A DNA stretch of 64,000 nucleotides from Paenisporosarcina macmurdoensis. Lineage in GTDB: Bacteria > Bacillota > Bacilli > Bacillales_A > Planococcaceae. Location of the stretch: assembly GCF_042658845.1 (NCBI RefSeq), contig NZ_JBHSRI010000005.1, positions 35,126 to 99,125 on the forward strand, given 5' to 3'. Shown here one piece after another: positions 33,928 to 42,887 of the stretch. Every line of letters starts with the position of its first letter. Within the stretch, counting starts at the first letter, position 1. The position numbers and the translations under genes were made by a program. The notes under the pieces are model-generated. The model saw nothing but the letters and a program-made list of their open reading frames with translations, did no database searches and was not told where the DNA came from.

Positions 33928-33972
33928 ATATTTTGGTCTAACTTTTGGGGTTCAGTGCAGGATTTCAGGCTT

Positions 33973-34221
33973 TTACTGATCCATATATTCAATTAACTTC
34001 TTGATGCCTTCTTTACTAATCCATGCTTCCCCAATTTTCACGGCTTCACTAGAGACCTTGCCTGTAATCGCACATACATATGTTTGACGATGAGGTTCAA
34101 TAATGATTTGGGTCTCATTAAAGGAGATGTCAATCTGATCTCCATTATCCAATTGGAAACGGTCCAAAATGTCTTTTGGCAGGACGATTCTTCCTAACTT
34201 CCCTATACGTTTGGTATGCAA
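33973..34221 (-). CDS. AbrB-type transcriptional regulator
   Basis: Encodes 82 residues from TTG 34221 with GAGGTG eight bases upstream. The N-terminal swapped-hairpin AbrB domain reads RIGKLGRIVLPKDILDRFQL, then NGDQIDISF; the C-terminal ICAITGK-type extension is the one found in many Bacillus AbrB/Abh-like proteins. AbrB proteins bind AT-rich promoters as transition-state repressors. It lies 12 bp after the last conjugation gene on the same strand, so it may be part of and regulate that operon. Its own terminator was split by the IS element. Two broken copies are at 24305 and 30470. Confidence 0.85.
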   Translation of the reverse strand: MHTKRIGKLGRIVLPKDILDRFQLDNGDQIDISFNETQIIIEPHRQTYVCAITGKVSSEAVKIGEAWISKEGIKKLIEYMDQ

Positions 34222-34233
34222 TGATTCAACACC

Positions 34234-35778
34234 TCACAATCCAATGGTTTTTTTCAAGCCTGTTATTTCTTTCTTAACTCCATTCATTTTTTGCATCGCT
34301 TTTGAAACTTTCGCCAAGTCCTTACTCTCACCAATCGTTTTTTGCAGTAATTCTTGTTGTTCTTCCAGCGCTTTTAAATCAACGGCTACTTTCTCAGCGG
34401 TTAATACACGATTCATCAATCCATCATTCTCGGGTGCCTTTTCAACGACAAATGATTTAGCTCCTGCAATATCCCCTGTCTGAAGATAGGCGGTCACAAT
34501 ATGAGTTTTTCGTTCATCTGTCAACTCGACTAAATCTTGATTAGCCAGGACTTGTTCCCACTCCTTTGCGAGCACACCTTTTGCAAACTCAATGTGTGGA
34601 TTGGAGACCTTCAACATTTCTTGCAAACGATCCAATTCGTCTGATTGATTTTGCTTCGTCATGTGCTCCGTGAGTTGACTGACCGCATCCTCATCTTTTG
34701 CCAGATACTTTTCATAAGCCCCATGTTTCATCCAGAGTTGATGCAACAACTCCTTCTCATCTTTATTTAGACTTTCGTACTCCCTTGATTCCAAAGCCTT
34801 CATAACACTTTCGGTATCTCCTAGCAGTCCATCCACATACACTTGCTCTATGTCTTTGGTTTCTTGCTGTGATGCTGATTGTCGTTCAGATGACTCCGCA
34901 TTCTTGTTAGCGCTTGTTAAAAGGATGCTCAATAATAGCGCACCAACTAAAATAATCGCTGTTCCAATTAAGAAGCGCATCTTGCTTTCTTTTTGACTTA
35001 TTGGTTTCTGTTTTGTCGGAGAAGTCGATAAGTCTGTACGGATTTCAGGGCGTTTACCGGATTTTTGATGAAGAAATTGAACTGGAATAAGGTTAGGAAT
35101 GGAGAAGCGCTTTTTATTAGCTAATCGTTGCGCTAGTTCTTCTTGTTCTAGTTGTTTTCGCTCTTCACTTTCATCGTACAACGATTGAATGAAAGATGCC
35201 ATATGATCTAACGAGTCTAATCGTAAATAAATCATTTCAGCAAATTGGATCACTTCTTCGCTCTGTTCGAAAAAGTCACTACGTTTAGGTCGACCATACA
35301 CATGTTGCAAGCTCGTTAACGAAATAATAATCAATTCTTTAACCGCATTGATTCGTGACTTCTCATTTTCAATTGTAAAAGCTTGGTGTTCAATGACGAG
35401 CGCTTTTACCGATGCATCTTCTACATCAATTACCAGGTTCTCAGTTTCCCACAAAACCTCAACTTGTTTTTCTTTAGCCAGTTGAATTAATGAAAGATAG
35501 TACGGCAATTTATCTTCTAAATACATCTTTTTTAATGCATTAAATGATTGGAGACTTGTCACATCATACGTATAGCAGACTTGTCCAGATTGAAAGCTGA
35601 TGTCTTTTGCAGGTAAATATAGATCTGATTCTTGCAGCGTTTGCAATTTATCTTTATACCATGTCTGCACTTGATTCATCTCTTGTGTATTAAACGTCGA
35701 TAGGGGTTGTAAATAGGAAATCGTATTTCCTTCAATCTCAAACGTCCCCACCCTATTTGCAATCGTTCGAATGACCAT
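34234..35778 (-). CDS. EssB/YukC-like membrane protein in the conjugation operon
   Basis: Encodes 514 residues. Layout: cytoplasmic N-terminal domain (about 1-240) resembling the pseudokinase of EssB/YukC, including VLWETENLVIDVEDASVKAL; a basic linker; one transmembrane helix at about 278-298 (FLIGTAIILVGALLLSILLT); and an extracytoplasmic helical, TPR-like C-terminus. EssB/YukC is a core component of type VII secretion, so finding it as the last structural gene of a type IV conjugation operon is unexpected. It may be a scaffold linking ATPases to the membrane complex. The family call rests on architecture and a few residues. Confidence 0.55.
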   Translation of the reverse strand: MVIRTIANRVGTFEIEGNTISYLQPLSTFNTQEMNQVQTWYKDKLQTLQESDLYLPAKDISFQSGQVCYTYDVTSLQSFNALKKMYLEDKLPYYLSLIQLAKEKQVEVLWETENLVIDVEDASVKALVIEHQAFTIENEKSRINAVKELIIISLTSLQHVYGRPKRSDFFEQSEEVIQFAEMIYLRLDSLDHMASFIQSLYDESEERKQLEQEELAQRLANKKRFSIPNLIPVQFLHQKSGKRPEIRTDLSTSPTKQKPISQKESKMRFLIGTAIILVGALLLSILLTSANKNAESSERQSASQQETKDIEQVYVDGLLGDTESVMKALESREYESLNKDEKELLHQLWMKHGAYEKYLAKDEDAVSQLTEHMTKQNQSDELDRLQEMLKVSNPHIEFAKGVLAKEWEQVLANQDLVELTDERKTHIVTAYLQTGDIAGAKSFVVEKAPENDGLMNRVLTAEKVAVDLKALEEQQELLQKTIGESKDLAKVSKAMQKMNGVKKEITGLKKTIGL

Positions 35779-35816
35779 TATCTTATCATTCCTTTCATCT
35801 CTAACTTAGCGAGGTT

Positions 35817-36548
35817 TTATTGAAGTTTAGGATAATTGGATAACAGTTCTTCTACTTCCTGCTTAAACTCATCCTCTTCTTCCTCAACTTCACTTTCTGG
35901 AACGTCGGATTTTATCTCTTTAAATTCGTTATCTAATTCGTCTAAATAGAATGCTTTTCCGGAAATAAAAGGATTTGATGTCATCACAAGATCTCCATTT
36001 TTTGATTTCACAAAACGTAATTCCGATTTCTCCAACTCTTGATCTTCCACATTGAATTTGCTTTTCACATTTTGAAAGATTAATTGTGAGAGACCAAAAA
36101 CTTCAGAAGTATAAGTTGAGTAATCCGTTTTATCAAAATCAATCTCTGGTATTGCAACACCATCATACTTACAATTCCCTAGTGGACACGCCTCTGATGC
36201 TGTGGCTTCAAAAGAAACAGTTAAATCCCCTTCTTCTCCGATTATCCCGTTAGGATACTGTTCTAGAAATGGCTTAAGAATAGTTTCTTTTGCTAACTCT
36301 TGTAACGGTTCAGACAATTGACCGTCTTTGTCTTGCTCAATTTCTCCAGTTGCAATTGCTTCTGTTGCTTTCGTTTGAAACTCACTTGATTTCTCTTCTA
36401 ACAAATGAACCATTTCGTTTGCCATCTGCACATCGCTTTCTGTAAATACATCTGTATCTACAGATTCCTTTTGAGTCTTTTCACTGTTACAAGCCCCTAG
36501 CATTAGTACTATAGATAGTATTACTCCTAATATTATTAATTTTTTCAT
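35817..36548 (-). CDS. Conjugation operon lipoprotein
   Basis: Encodes 243 residues from ATG 36548 with AAAGGAG eight bases upstream. The signal peptide MKKLIILGVILSIVLMLGAC ends in lipobox LGAC. The mature part is acidic, with a single pair of Cys in ACPLGNCKYDG and a very acidic tail (ESEVEEEEDEFKQEVEEL). It should be anchored to the outer face of the membrane. Position between VirB6-like and EssB-like genes suggests a role in the transfer channel or in surface exclusion. No family recognised. Confidence 0.65.
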   Translation of the reverse strand: MKKLIILGVILSIVLMLGACNSEKTQKESVDTDVFTESDVQMANEMVHLLEEKSSEFQTKATEAIATGEIEQDKDGQLSEPLQELAKETILKPFLEQYPNGIIGEEGDLTVSFEATASEACPLGNCKYDGVAIPEIDFDKTDYSTYTSEVFGLSQLIFQNVKSKFNVEDQELEKSELRFVKSKNGDLVMTSNPFISGKAFYLDELDNEFKEIKSDVPESEVEEEEDEFKQEVEELLSNYPKLQ

Positions 36549-36562
36549 TTCATTCACTCCTT

Positions 36563-37588
36563 TTATCTTCTCGCATGCCTTGCCACATATTTCACTGTCG
36601 AGCCCATCGCTCTCGCAGATCCTGTAGATGCTCCAAATTGGCTCAATAACGTTGGAATGGATAGTCCAACGATGAAAAACAGCATTCCGATTAAAAAGTT
36701 TCCATTTTGTAAATTAATCAATGTTTTCACGCCTAAAACAAAACACAACAATTGTAGCGTTAACGTTAAAATGTTGCTGACTACGATTTTGAGCCATAAA
36801 CTAAAGAAATTGTATTGGTCATTTACAATCGTTGGAATGGCCATGACGCCTGAAATGTAAAGAACTACAAATAGTACAGTCCTATACAAGATGGATATGA
36901 AGAAAACAAATAAGATGGCCGATACCACTAACATTAAAATGATTCCGTAACCAACTGAATTTACAGCTAATACCTGCATAATGTTATAGTGTGTAACCGG
37001 ATCTGTTAACATCGTTTCTGTCAGAAGATGTGTCAGTTCCAATATCCAATCGAACAATTCCCCATATATCCCGAGTAGTATGGCTCCCGTTATGACCGCA
37101 ATCACTTTTTCATAAAGCGTATTCATGCCTTCATCGCCATTTGCTGAATACAAAATAACTATTTTAACGGTCTGCCAAACAAGAAAGATAGCCGTCATCG
37201 TCCATGCTAGTGATTTAAAGTTCAACATATACCCTTCATAGGTTGGGTTTCCTGTAATCACTGAAGAATCAATTTGGAATTTCCCGAAGCTATCGATTGC
37301 TCCAAATACAAACCCACTGACTGTTGTAAATAAGAATCCATTTGTTTGGCACATGACTTCATACCACTTACAATTAAATTGATTCGTTTCATGATCGTAT
37401 TTATCTAAATATAAAACATTTTGCATATATCCTTCTGCTCTTTTAACATCTGCTTCTTTCACTCCATCAGTACTTCGATAGTCCTTTATTGTATCTTCCA
37501 TAAATTCACCTTCAGCAGCCTCTACACCATTCACCATAAACATAGATAGCAGCAACAGCCCAAAGACTAACAAGATGTGTTTCTTCAT
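36563..37588 (-). CDS. VirB6/TrbL-like polytopic channel protein with signal peptide
   Basis: Encodes 341 residues from ATG 37588 with GGAGG upstream; an earlier in-frame start lies inside the preceding gene. A signal peptide (MKKHILLVFGLLLLSMFMVN, then GVEAAE) and a 100-residue exterior part with CKWYEVMC precede about seven membrane helices in the last 220 residues. This is the layout of Gram-positive VirB6-type proteins such as those on pXO2-like plasmids, which form the inner-membrane pore for DNA transfer. It overlaps the end of the preceding small gene by 4 bp. Confidence 0.7.
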   Translation of the reverse strand: MKKHILLVFGLLLLSMFMVNGVEAAEGEFMEDTIKDYRSTDGVKEADVKRAEGYMQNVLYLDKYDHETNQFNCKWYEVMCQTNGFLFTTVSGFVFGAIDSFGKFQIDSSVITGNPTYEGYMLNFKSLAWTMTAIFLVWQTVKIVILYSANGDEGMNTLYEKVIAVITGAILLGIYGELFDWILELTHLLTETMLTDPVTHYNIMQVLAVNSVGYGIILMLVVSAILFVFFISILYRTVLFVVLYISGVMAIPTIVNDQYNFFSLWLKIVVSNILTLTLQLLCFVLGVKTLINLQNGNFLIGMLFFIVGLSIPTLLSQFGASTGSARAMGSTVKYVARHARR

Positions 37589-37836
37589 CCTCCAACACCT
37601 CCATTCATGAGGGTAAGTAACAGGATGACGACTGGAATACACCCGAAAAACCCGACTCGCAAGACCACACCTTTTTTAATTTCAATAACTTCTTGCGCAC
37701 TAAGTGGCTTATCATACTGCAATTCATACTGGCGACTGGCTTGCTCCAGTTGCTTTTTAGCTAGTCGATCAATGATGGTCTCCAAGAGTTGATTCACCCT
37801 TCGTTGCATCCTCACTATCTTTTGTAAGATGGGCAT
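37585..37836 (-). CDS. Small single-TM conjugation protein
   Basis: Encodes 83 residues. A basic, helical N-terminus (MPILQKIVRMQRRVNQLLET) is followed by QLEQASRQYELQYDKPLSAQ and a C-terminal hydrophobic helix (VLRVGFFGCIPVVILLLTLM). It lies between the VirB8-like and VirB6-like genes and overlaps the latter by 4 bp, so it is translated as part of the operon. Family not recognised. Confidence 0.6.
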   Translation of the reverse strand: MPILQKIVRMQRRVNQLLETIIDRLAKKQLEQASRQYELQYDKPLSAQEVIEIKKGVVLRVGFFGCIPVVILLLTLMNGGVGG

Positions 37837-37866
37837 CTCTGTTCACATCCCTTTTGTGTCTCGTGT

Positions 37867-38418
37867 CTATGAAGAAATCTCTTGAATCACCTGTTCTCCT
37901 GATACGAGAGGTTCCAAATCGTGGGCATCTACCTTCAGTTCACCGTCTTCGATTATCCATGTAATCGTGGACATCAAGATTAAGAGTGGTTGATCCCCAG
38001 GATTCACAAACTCATCGTCAATCCCTGTTAAGGTAGCTTTGTATAGTGCATATACCTGATAGGAGTCTTCTTGCTTTCGAACGGAAATGTTATAAATCTC
38101 AAGCTCTTTCATTTCACTCACGTCCACGTCTTCAGACGTTTCATTTTCTGACAGGGTTTGTTCAACCTCTTTACGGTAACGTGTTGTAAAGTAATCCATC
38201 GAACCGCCTTGTAAACTGTCTGTTAGAAAACGTTCAGTTTGAGTAAACACTTCTTTTTCTTCCTTCTTCGATGCCTCAACTTTTTCGACATCGTTCGACA
38301 AATCTGCATTTTCTCGTTTTAAGTCTTGATTGGCTGCAAATATATTAAACAAAATGAGTGCCAACGCCACTACCAAGACAATCAGTAAAATATTGACCAG
38401 TTTCAAGCGATTTTCCAT
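37867..38418 (-). CDS. VirB8-like conjugation protein
   Basis: Encodes 183 residues with a short cytoplasmic start, one membrane helix (VNILLIVLVVALALILFNIF), a coiled-coil linker and a C-terminal exterior domain of about 120 residues with alternating strands (YQVYALYKATLTGI, STITWIIEDGELKV). This is the topology of VirB8/TcpC-type NTF2-like proteins, which assemble the transfer complex. The fold is inferred, not seen in a motif. It starts 14 bp after the cell-wall hydrolase gene. Confidence 0.55.
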   Translation of the reverse strand: MENRLKLVNILLIVLVVALALILFNIFAANQDLKRENADLSNDVEKVEASKKEEKEVFTQTERFLTDSLQGGSMDYFTTRYRKEVEQTLSENETSEDVDVSEMKELEIYNISVRKQEDSYQVYALYKATLTGIDDEFVNPGDQPLLILMSTITWIIEDGELKVDAHDLEPLVSGEQVIQEISS

Positions 38419-38432
38419 TGGCTAGCTCTCCC

Positions 38433-39506
38433 TTACACAGGTTCTTTTAAATACAACATCGGATTAAGTCGGGTTCCAAACTTCTGTCCTGCTTGAATCT
38501 CAAAATGAAGGTGATCACCTGTTGAACGACCAGTAGACCCACATTGACCGATGACTTCCAGCTGTCGAACTTGTTGCCCTACCTTCACGTCAATGCGACT
38601 TAAATGCGCGTACGCCGTAAAGAGATTGTTTTGATGCTGAATGACAACGATGTTGCCGTACGTATTGGTTGGATAACTGCTTGGAAACTCCGCATACACG
38701 ACTTTCCCTTCCTTAGCTGTGTAAATAGGATCGGGATTATCACAAGCAAAATCGACACCTTCATGGTTACTGATGTCTCCTGTGATGGGATGAATTCGGA
38801 CTCCGTAGTTGGAATTCACTTGTACATTAGGAATGGGTTGCGCAAATTCACTCGACTGTGTCGTGCAATTCATCGTCAATCCGCCGAGTGAACTAACCAT
38901 CGCCGTAATCGTCGGTACCCAGTGGGCGTTTAAGTTCGTTGGGTCGTTCTCTGCCCCAATTGGTGCGTAGACTGAACCTAAATCAACAATGGTCACGTAT
39001 CCGTCTTTAATGATTCGGTTGTGCAGTGTCTGCCCCATCGACTCCAGGCCTTCTTCTAAGGTAGAAAACTGCATCAATCCATCTTTCCCCATCAAACCAC
39101 CTGGATTATTTTTCGTGACCACTGCATTTGACGTCCCATTGGTCGTTTCGTGAAGAGCAATCGCAGCCATGAGAACCGGGTCAATGCCTTGTTCACTCGC
39201 AATTTGGATAAAGAGTTCTTCTTTGCCTGAAAAGACGCCTGCCGTGTTCATTTTGGCTTCCCATAACTCTTGGTTGATTTCTCCATTGACTGCGCAATAC
39301 GCGCCTCCTACAGCCTCTGAAAGGGTCTCTGTGTTTTGTTCTGGGTTTTCTAAATCAAATCCTTTATCTTTTCCATTCATGGACATGAAAACAGGAATTA
39401 CCAGCAGGACGAGGGCGGTCCCGAAGACCACTAACCCAATAGGATTGAAGAAAATCTTCATTAGAAGCAAATGGCCAAGTGTCTTGGCTGTCTCCTTTGC
39501 GTTCAT
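38433..39506 (-). CDS. Conjugation cell-wall hydrolase: glucosaminidase-like plus M23 peptidase
   Basis: Encodes 357 residues from ATG 39506. An N-terminal membrane anchor (IGLVVFGTALVLLVIPVFM) is followed by a lysozyme/glucosaminidase-like domain at about 90-210 (EQGIDPVLMAAIALHETTNG, KNNPGGLMG). A C-terminal M23 metallopeptidase has the zinc ligands in GVRIHPITG...HEGVDFAC and HLHFEIQAG. Bifunctional hydrolases of this kind (CwlT/VirB1-like) open peptidoglycan for the conjugation channel in Gram-positive systems. It lies 17 bp after virB4 in the operon. Intact. Confidence 0.88.
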   Translation of the reverse strand: MNAKETAKTLGHLLLMKIFFNPIGLVVFGTALVLLVIPVFMSMNGKDKGFDLENPEQNTETLSEAVGGAYCAVNGEINQELWEAKMNTAGVFSGKEELFIQIASEQGIDPVLMAAIALHETTNGTSNAVVTKNNPGGLMGKDGLMQFSTLEEGLESMGQTLHNRIIKDGYVTIVDLGSVYAPIGAENDPTNLNAHWVPTITAMVSSLGGLTMNCTTQSSEFAQPIPNVQVNSNYGVRIHPITGDISNHEGVDFACDNPDPIYTAKEGKVVYAEFPSSYPTNTYGNIVVIQHQNNLFTAYAHLSRIDVKVGQQVRQLEVIGQCGSTGRSTGDHLHFEIQAGQKFGTRLNPMLYLKEPV

Positions 39507-39523
39507 CTCCTCATCCCTCCCCT

Positions 39524-41395
39524 TTAAATCGTGATGTCGTTGATGCTTTTCTGATCAAACCACAACATTTCCGTCACTTCATTTAGTTGGACTTCCAGTT
39601 TGATTTTTTTGGAACCAGTATAGAAAATGCCTTTTCCAGCCTGCTCTTTTTTCTTCCCATCTTTTAAAATGAGCGTTTCGCGTTCTCCTTTTGAAAACGT
39701 GTTGCCCAGTTCTTCTTCTAAATATTTCAATTCTTCTTCGCTCATCGGTAAATACAATCGCTGTACGGATTGAGTGATAATTGCTTTCCCGTAGTTTCGA
39801 TTTTCATCTCGAGCTGATAAAAAGTCTTCTACCGACTGAGAAGCCGTCGTAATGCCACAATTGAACGAACGGAGCACTTTCATCATGAAATAAATGAATT
39901 CCATGGCTTTTGGTACTTTGGGATCCGCGATAACGTGAGCTTCATCTATAAAGATTTCACTTGGTTCACGGTCGCCACTCATAATCTCGTAGGTGGTATG
40001 CGAGAGAATGTTATAAAATAAGATTCGTTGAATCTTCTCGTTATTGCTCATCTCTTTTAAGTCGTAACACACCAGGTCATTATCGATGCTGATGTTGGTG
40101 TGTCCGTTAAACAGTTCCGAATACATCCCCGTTACATAGGTTTTGAGAGTCGTATAGAAATCCCGTACCGTATCAAATAGATAAGGGTCTTTTTTTTGGT
40201 CTTTTCCTATGAGCTCATATAAATCTTGTAGAGTTGGATAGTCTGTTGCGGTTAATGCGCTTGTATTGGTTGCATCTGTAATGCCTTTTTCCGCATAGAC
40301 CTTTTGGATATAGCTACTTAAAATCTCTTCTTGTAAATCCGTCATGCTGTTATACATGAGTCGAAACATAACCAACAGATTAGAGATTTTCGTTAACAAA
40401 ATATTGCCGAATTCGGTTTCTTCGACTATCATTTTTTCACTGACTTTTGGCAGGTCCATCGGATTAATGCGATTCCCACCTTTTAATTGAAACTTCACCC
40501 ATGCCCCACCTAAATCAGCGTAATTGCGCCCAAACTCACCTTTTGGATCAATAGTAATGATTTTACGTCCGAGCATATGCTTGTTCGTCATGTTGGCAAA
40601 TAGATACGTAGATTTCCCGATACCAGAAATTCCAATGACAAACTCATGTCGGTTTAATAGCTTCGTATCATCGACAATCACGACATTTCCTGTCGTCATG
40701 TTTCGGCCTTTAATAAGTCCCGTTTGGGAAAACATTTCATTTTCATGAAAGGGAAAGAAATAGGAAATGGCTTCGGAGTTGCTCATCTTGTAAGTCAGCT
40801 CATCCACCTTGTTTTCATTCAGGGGCAGGAAGGAACGGAAGGCATCAATCGCACGGTCCGTTGGGTTATGGATAATCCCAATTTTGGAGAATTTACTTTT
40901 CACTGTAGTAGTTAACTGATCGAGTTCATCTGTAGAACTCGCTACTAAGTGAATCAGCGTGTGGAATAAGAAGATTTTGTCGTTTCGATACGCCAGATTT
41001 TTGAGCATTTCTGACGCACTATCAATTTGCCCTTGAGAATCAATCATGGTATTTTCATCGGCAAAGCGTGTATTCATTTTCATGCGGTTTTGTTTAATAC
41101 TTTTAACGAGCTGCGAACGCACTTCGCCTGTATGGTACTCCTGAACATAATTGATAATAGACACGTTCTCTGGAATTTCGGTCACTTGTTGGATTTTGTT
41201 TTGGTCTTGAACCGGATCGTAATCGACAATGAGTAATGAACGGGTATAGTTGGCACCGACACGCACGTAAGAGTCGTATTCCGTGATGTTGTCAGGTGCT
41301 AATACCGTCAGAAGGGATTGATTCATCCCTCGTACCGTTTCTTCAAAATCCGATTCTTGTTTTTTCCTTGGGAGTAGTTGTTTGAACCAATTCAT
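39524..41395 (-). CDS. virB4: VirB4-type conjugation ATPase
   Basis: Encodes 623 residues from an ATG behind GGAGGTGG. Walker A is VIGISGIGKSTYLFAN near residues 255-270 and Walker B is EIFIDEAHVIADPKVP near 475; SQSVEDFLSARDENRNYGK and a conserved Gln-rich stretch follow. VirB4 hexamers energise assembly and DNA transport in type IV secretion. At 623 residues it is shorter than many VirB4 proteins because part of the N-terminal domain appears to be encoded by the preceding gene. It is the central motor of the conjugation operon. Confidence 0.9.
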   Translation of the reverse strand: MNWFKQLLPRKKQESDFEETVRGMNQSLLTVLAPDNITEYDSYVRVGANYTRSLLIVDYDPVQDQNKIQQVTEIPENVSIINYVQEYHTGEVRSQLVKSIKQNRMKMNTRFADENTMIDSQGQIDSASEMLKNLAYRNDKIFLFHTLIHLVASSTDELDQLTTTVKSKFSKIGIIHNPTDRAIDAFRSFLPLNENKVDELTYKMSNSEAISYFFPFHENEMFSQTGLIKGRNMTTGNVVIVDDTKLLNRHEFVIGISGIGKSTYLFANMTNKHMLGRKIITIDPKGEFGRNYADLGGAWVKFQLKGGNRINPMDLPKVSEKMIVEETEFGNILLTKISNLLVMFRLMYNSMTDLQEEILSSYIQKVYAEKGITDATNTSALTATDYPTLQDLYELIGKDQKKDPYLFDTVRDFYTTLKTYVTGMYSELFNGHTNISIDNDLVCYDLKEMSNNEKIQRILFYNILSHTTYEIMSGDREPSEIFIDEAHVIADPKVPKAMEFIYFMMKVLRSFNCGITTASQSVEDFLSARDENRNYGKAIITQSVQRLYLPMSEEELKYLEEELGNTFSKGERETLILKDGKKKEQAGKGIFYTGSKKIKLEVQLNEVTEMLWFDQKSINDITI

Positions 41396-41407
41396 TATGC
41401 CACCTCC

Positions 41408-42451
41408 TTATTCAAATCGATTGTTCATTTGATCCTTATAATAGTTCAGCAATTCTTTGGCCGTATTCTTGCCGATGATGACATCTGCGCTGGCATTCGT
41501 TTTGCTGATGATGTTTTCACCTTGGGCTTGAGCATTTTCAAAATCGATGCAGGAATAATAAAACCGCAGTAATTCATCATTGTTCAATACGTTCACATCA
41601 AGCTTTTCGTATCCACTTAACATCTGTTCAAGCTTTGATTTTAATATATTTGCGGTTGTATCAATCTTCAGATAGTCCTTATCTGAACTAGTCATTGGTC
41701 TCGAGATGACCACGTAGCGTTTTCGTGTCACCATGTTTTTGGATTTCTGAATCCGTTCAATTTGATTGAAATACCCCGTTTTTAATACTCGTTTGGCATA
41801 CGAGGAATCAGTTTCCAATTGATCATTAAACCACATCAGATAATTCGTTAAATTAATGGGTTGTGCCACCTGCATGATTTGAATTTGTTTTTCCCCTGAA
41901 TCATTCAAAAACGATTGATACGATTCAAGCACGCGTTCTTTTGACAATTCATTCATCAACGATAAATTCACGGAGGATACTTCTAGCACCTTGATTAACG
42001 TGCGATTGGACGATTCGATGCAGCCATTGGCAATGTTCACTAATCCTAGTTCGGTCCGTGTATCGCCATTCTTTCGACTCATCGGCAAGTCTCCTTTCGC
42101 GTAATAAAACTCTTTCTTTCTGATGTTGGCTTGTAGTTTCCAAATCACTTTGTATTGTAAAAGTGACAGGTTTTTTCGTACTGGATGTTTGGTTAGTTGA
42201 AAAACGGCGACCAGCATTGTAGGTGTAAACGCAATTAACATTAATTTCTGATCCAAATACCCAAATCTGAATAACGAATACGAAATCACAATACCTAACA
42301 AAACAAAAGGAGATAGAACGAACACATCTTGAAACGAGATATTGCCATACACATATTTCTTCGTGTCGATATTCAGTGGTAATTCGACTTTTCCAGAAGT
42401 TCGTAATCGTTCTTGTCGTTCAAAATAACCTTCAGAACGCATAGCTATCAC
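41408..42451 (-). CDS. VirB3/PrgI-like membrane protein fused to a VirB4 N-terminal-type domain
   Basis: Encodes 347 residues. The first 125 residues hold two membrane helices (FVLSPFVLLGIVISYSLFRF and LMLIAFTPTMLVAVFQL), as in VirB3/PrgI/TcpE proteins. Residues 130-340 are soluble and resemble the N-terminal domain of VirB4, e.g. LGLVNIANGCIESSNRTLIK and DELLRFYYSCIDFENAQ. The gene stands 12 bp before virB4. So the usual VirB3-VirB4 fusion seems to be cut at a different point, leaving the ATPase as a separate chain. Start: GTG 42451 or ATG 42442. Confidence 0.65.
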   Translation of the reverse strand: MIAMRSEGYFERQERLRTSGKVELPLNIDTKKYVYGNISFQDVFVLSPFVLLGIVISYSLFRFGYLDQKLMLIAFTPTMLVAVFQLTKHPVRKNLSLLQYKVIWKLQANIRKKEFYYAKGDLPMSRKNGDTRTELGLVNIANGCIESSNRTLIKVLEVSSVNLSLMNELSKERVLESYQSFLNDSGEKQIQIMQVAQPINLTNYLMWFNDQLETDSSYAKRVLKTGYFNQIERIQKSKNMVTRKRYVVISRPMTSSDKDYLKIDTTANILKSKLEQMLSGYEKLDVNVLNNDELLRFYYSCIDFENAQAQGENIISKTNASADVIIGKNTAKELLNYYKDQMNNRFE

Positions 42452-42462
42452 ATCTTTCTAGA

Positions 42463-42687
42463 TTAAAGATTCGTTTGGACATACTCGATGACCGGACGAG
42501 CGAGTAAGAATAGAACCACGCCTAACACACATAATTTAATTCCGTTCTTGAATTTGGGGGAAGATTGTTCATCTCCTGCCCACACGCCAATTGCACAAAT
42601 AAGTAAACCAATGGCGAAGATGGTAATAAACGTCCCTTGCATATCGCTAAAGAGCGTATCTAAAAACCCTTGTATTCTCTCAAACAT
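42463..42687 (-). CDS. VirB2/TrbC-like small two-TM protein
   Basis: Encodes 74 residues from ATG 42687 with GGAGG eight bases upstream (a GTG nine bases earlier is also possible). Two hydrophobic helices (TFITIFAIGLLICAIGVWAG and IKLCVLGVVLFLLARPVIEY) with a short polar loop match VirB2-like pilin or channel subunits of Gram-positive conjugation systems. It is the first gene of the transfer operon, followed within 12 bp by the VirB3-like gene. Confidence 0.65.
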   Translation of the reverse strand: MFERIQGFLDTLFSDMQGTFITIFAIGLLICAIGVWAGDEQSSPKFKNGIKLCVLGVVLFLLARPVIEYVQTNL

Positions 42688-42887
42688 TTCCTCCACCTCC
42701 TAAATCTTGTATTTAACCAACTGTAACAGATTTGCCGTAATACAGGCAAGTCTTATACCCATATTTTTGGTAGTTCTATTTTCCTTTTCTAACTAGTCAA
42801 TAAGTTCCTATATTATTATGAATTCAAGAGACTTTATTTCAAGATAACATTGTTAACTAATGATTAAATTTTGATTTATATATAAAA
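42688..42887. other. Leader of the conjugation operon
   Basis: About 200 bp between the RepA terminator and the first transfer gene. It must contain the operon promoter on the minus strand; I see AT-rich sequence but no promoter that I can place with confidence. Confidence 0.4.

Larger units (their letters stand above)
32472..33959 (+). mobile_element. IS3-family (IS150-type) insertion sequence, 1488 bp
   Basis: The left end begins TGTACTGCACCCCGAAAG and the right end, reverse-complemented, TGCACTGAACCCCAAAAG, both continuing TTAGACC: terminal inverted repeats with a few mismatches. GGA flanks both ends as a 3-bp target duplication, and the uninterrupted target is seen at 24286-24304 (GCCTGATTGGATTTCAGGC). 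Two overlapping frames encode OrfA and an OrfB transposase joined by an A-AAA-AAG slippery site at 32983-32989. OrfA has an early stop, so the copy is probably immobile by itself. Confidence 0.92.
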
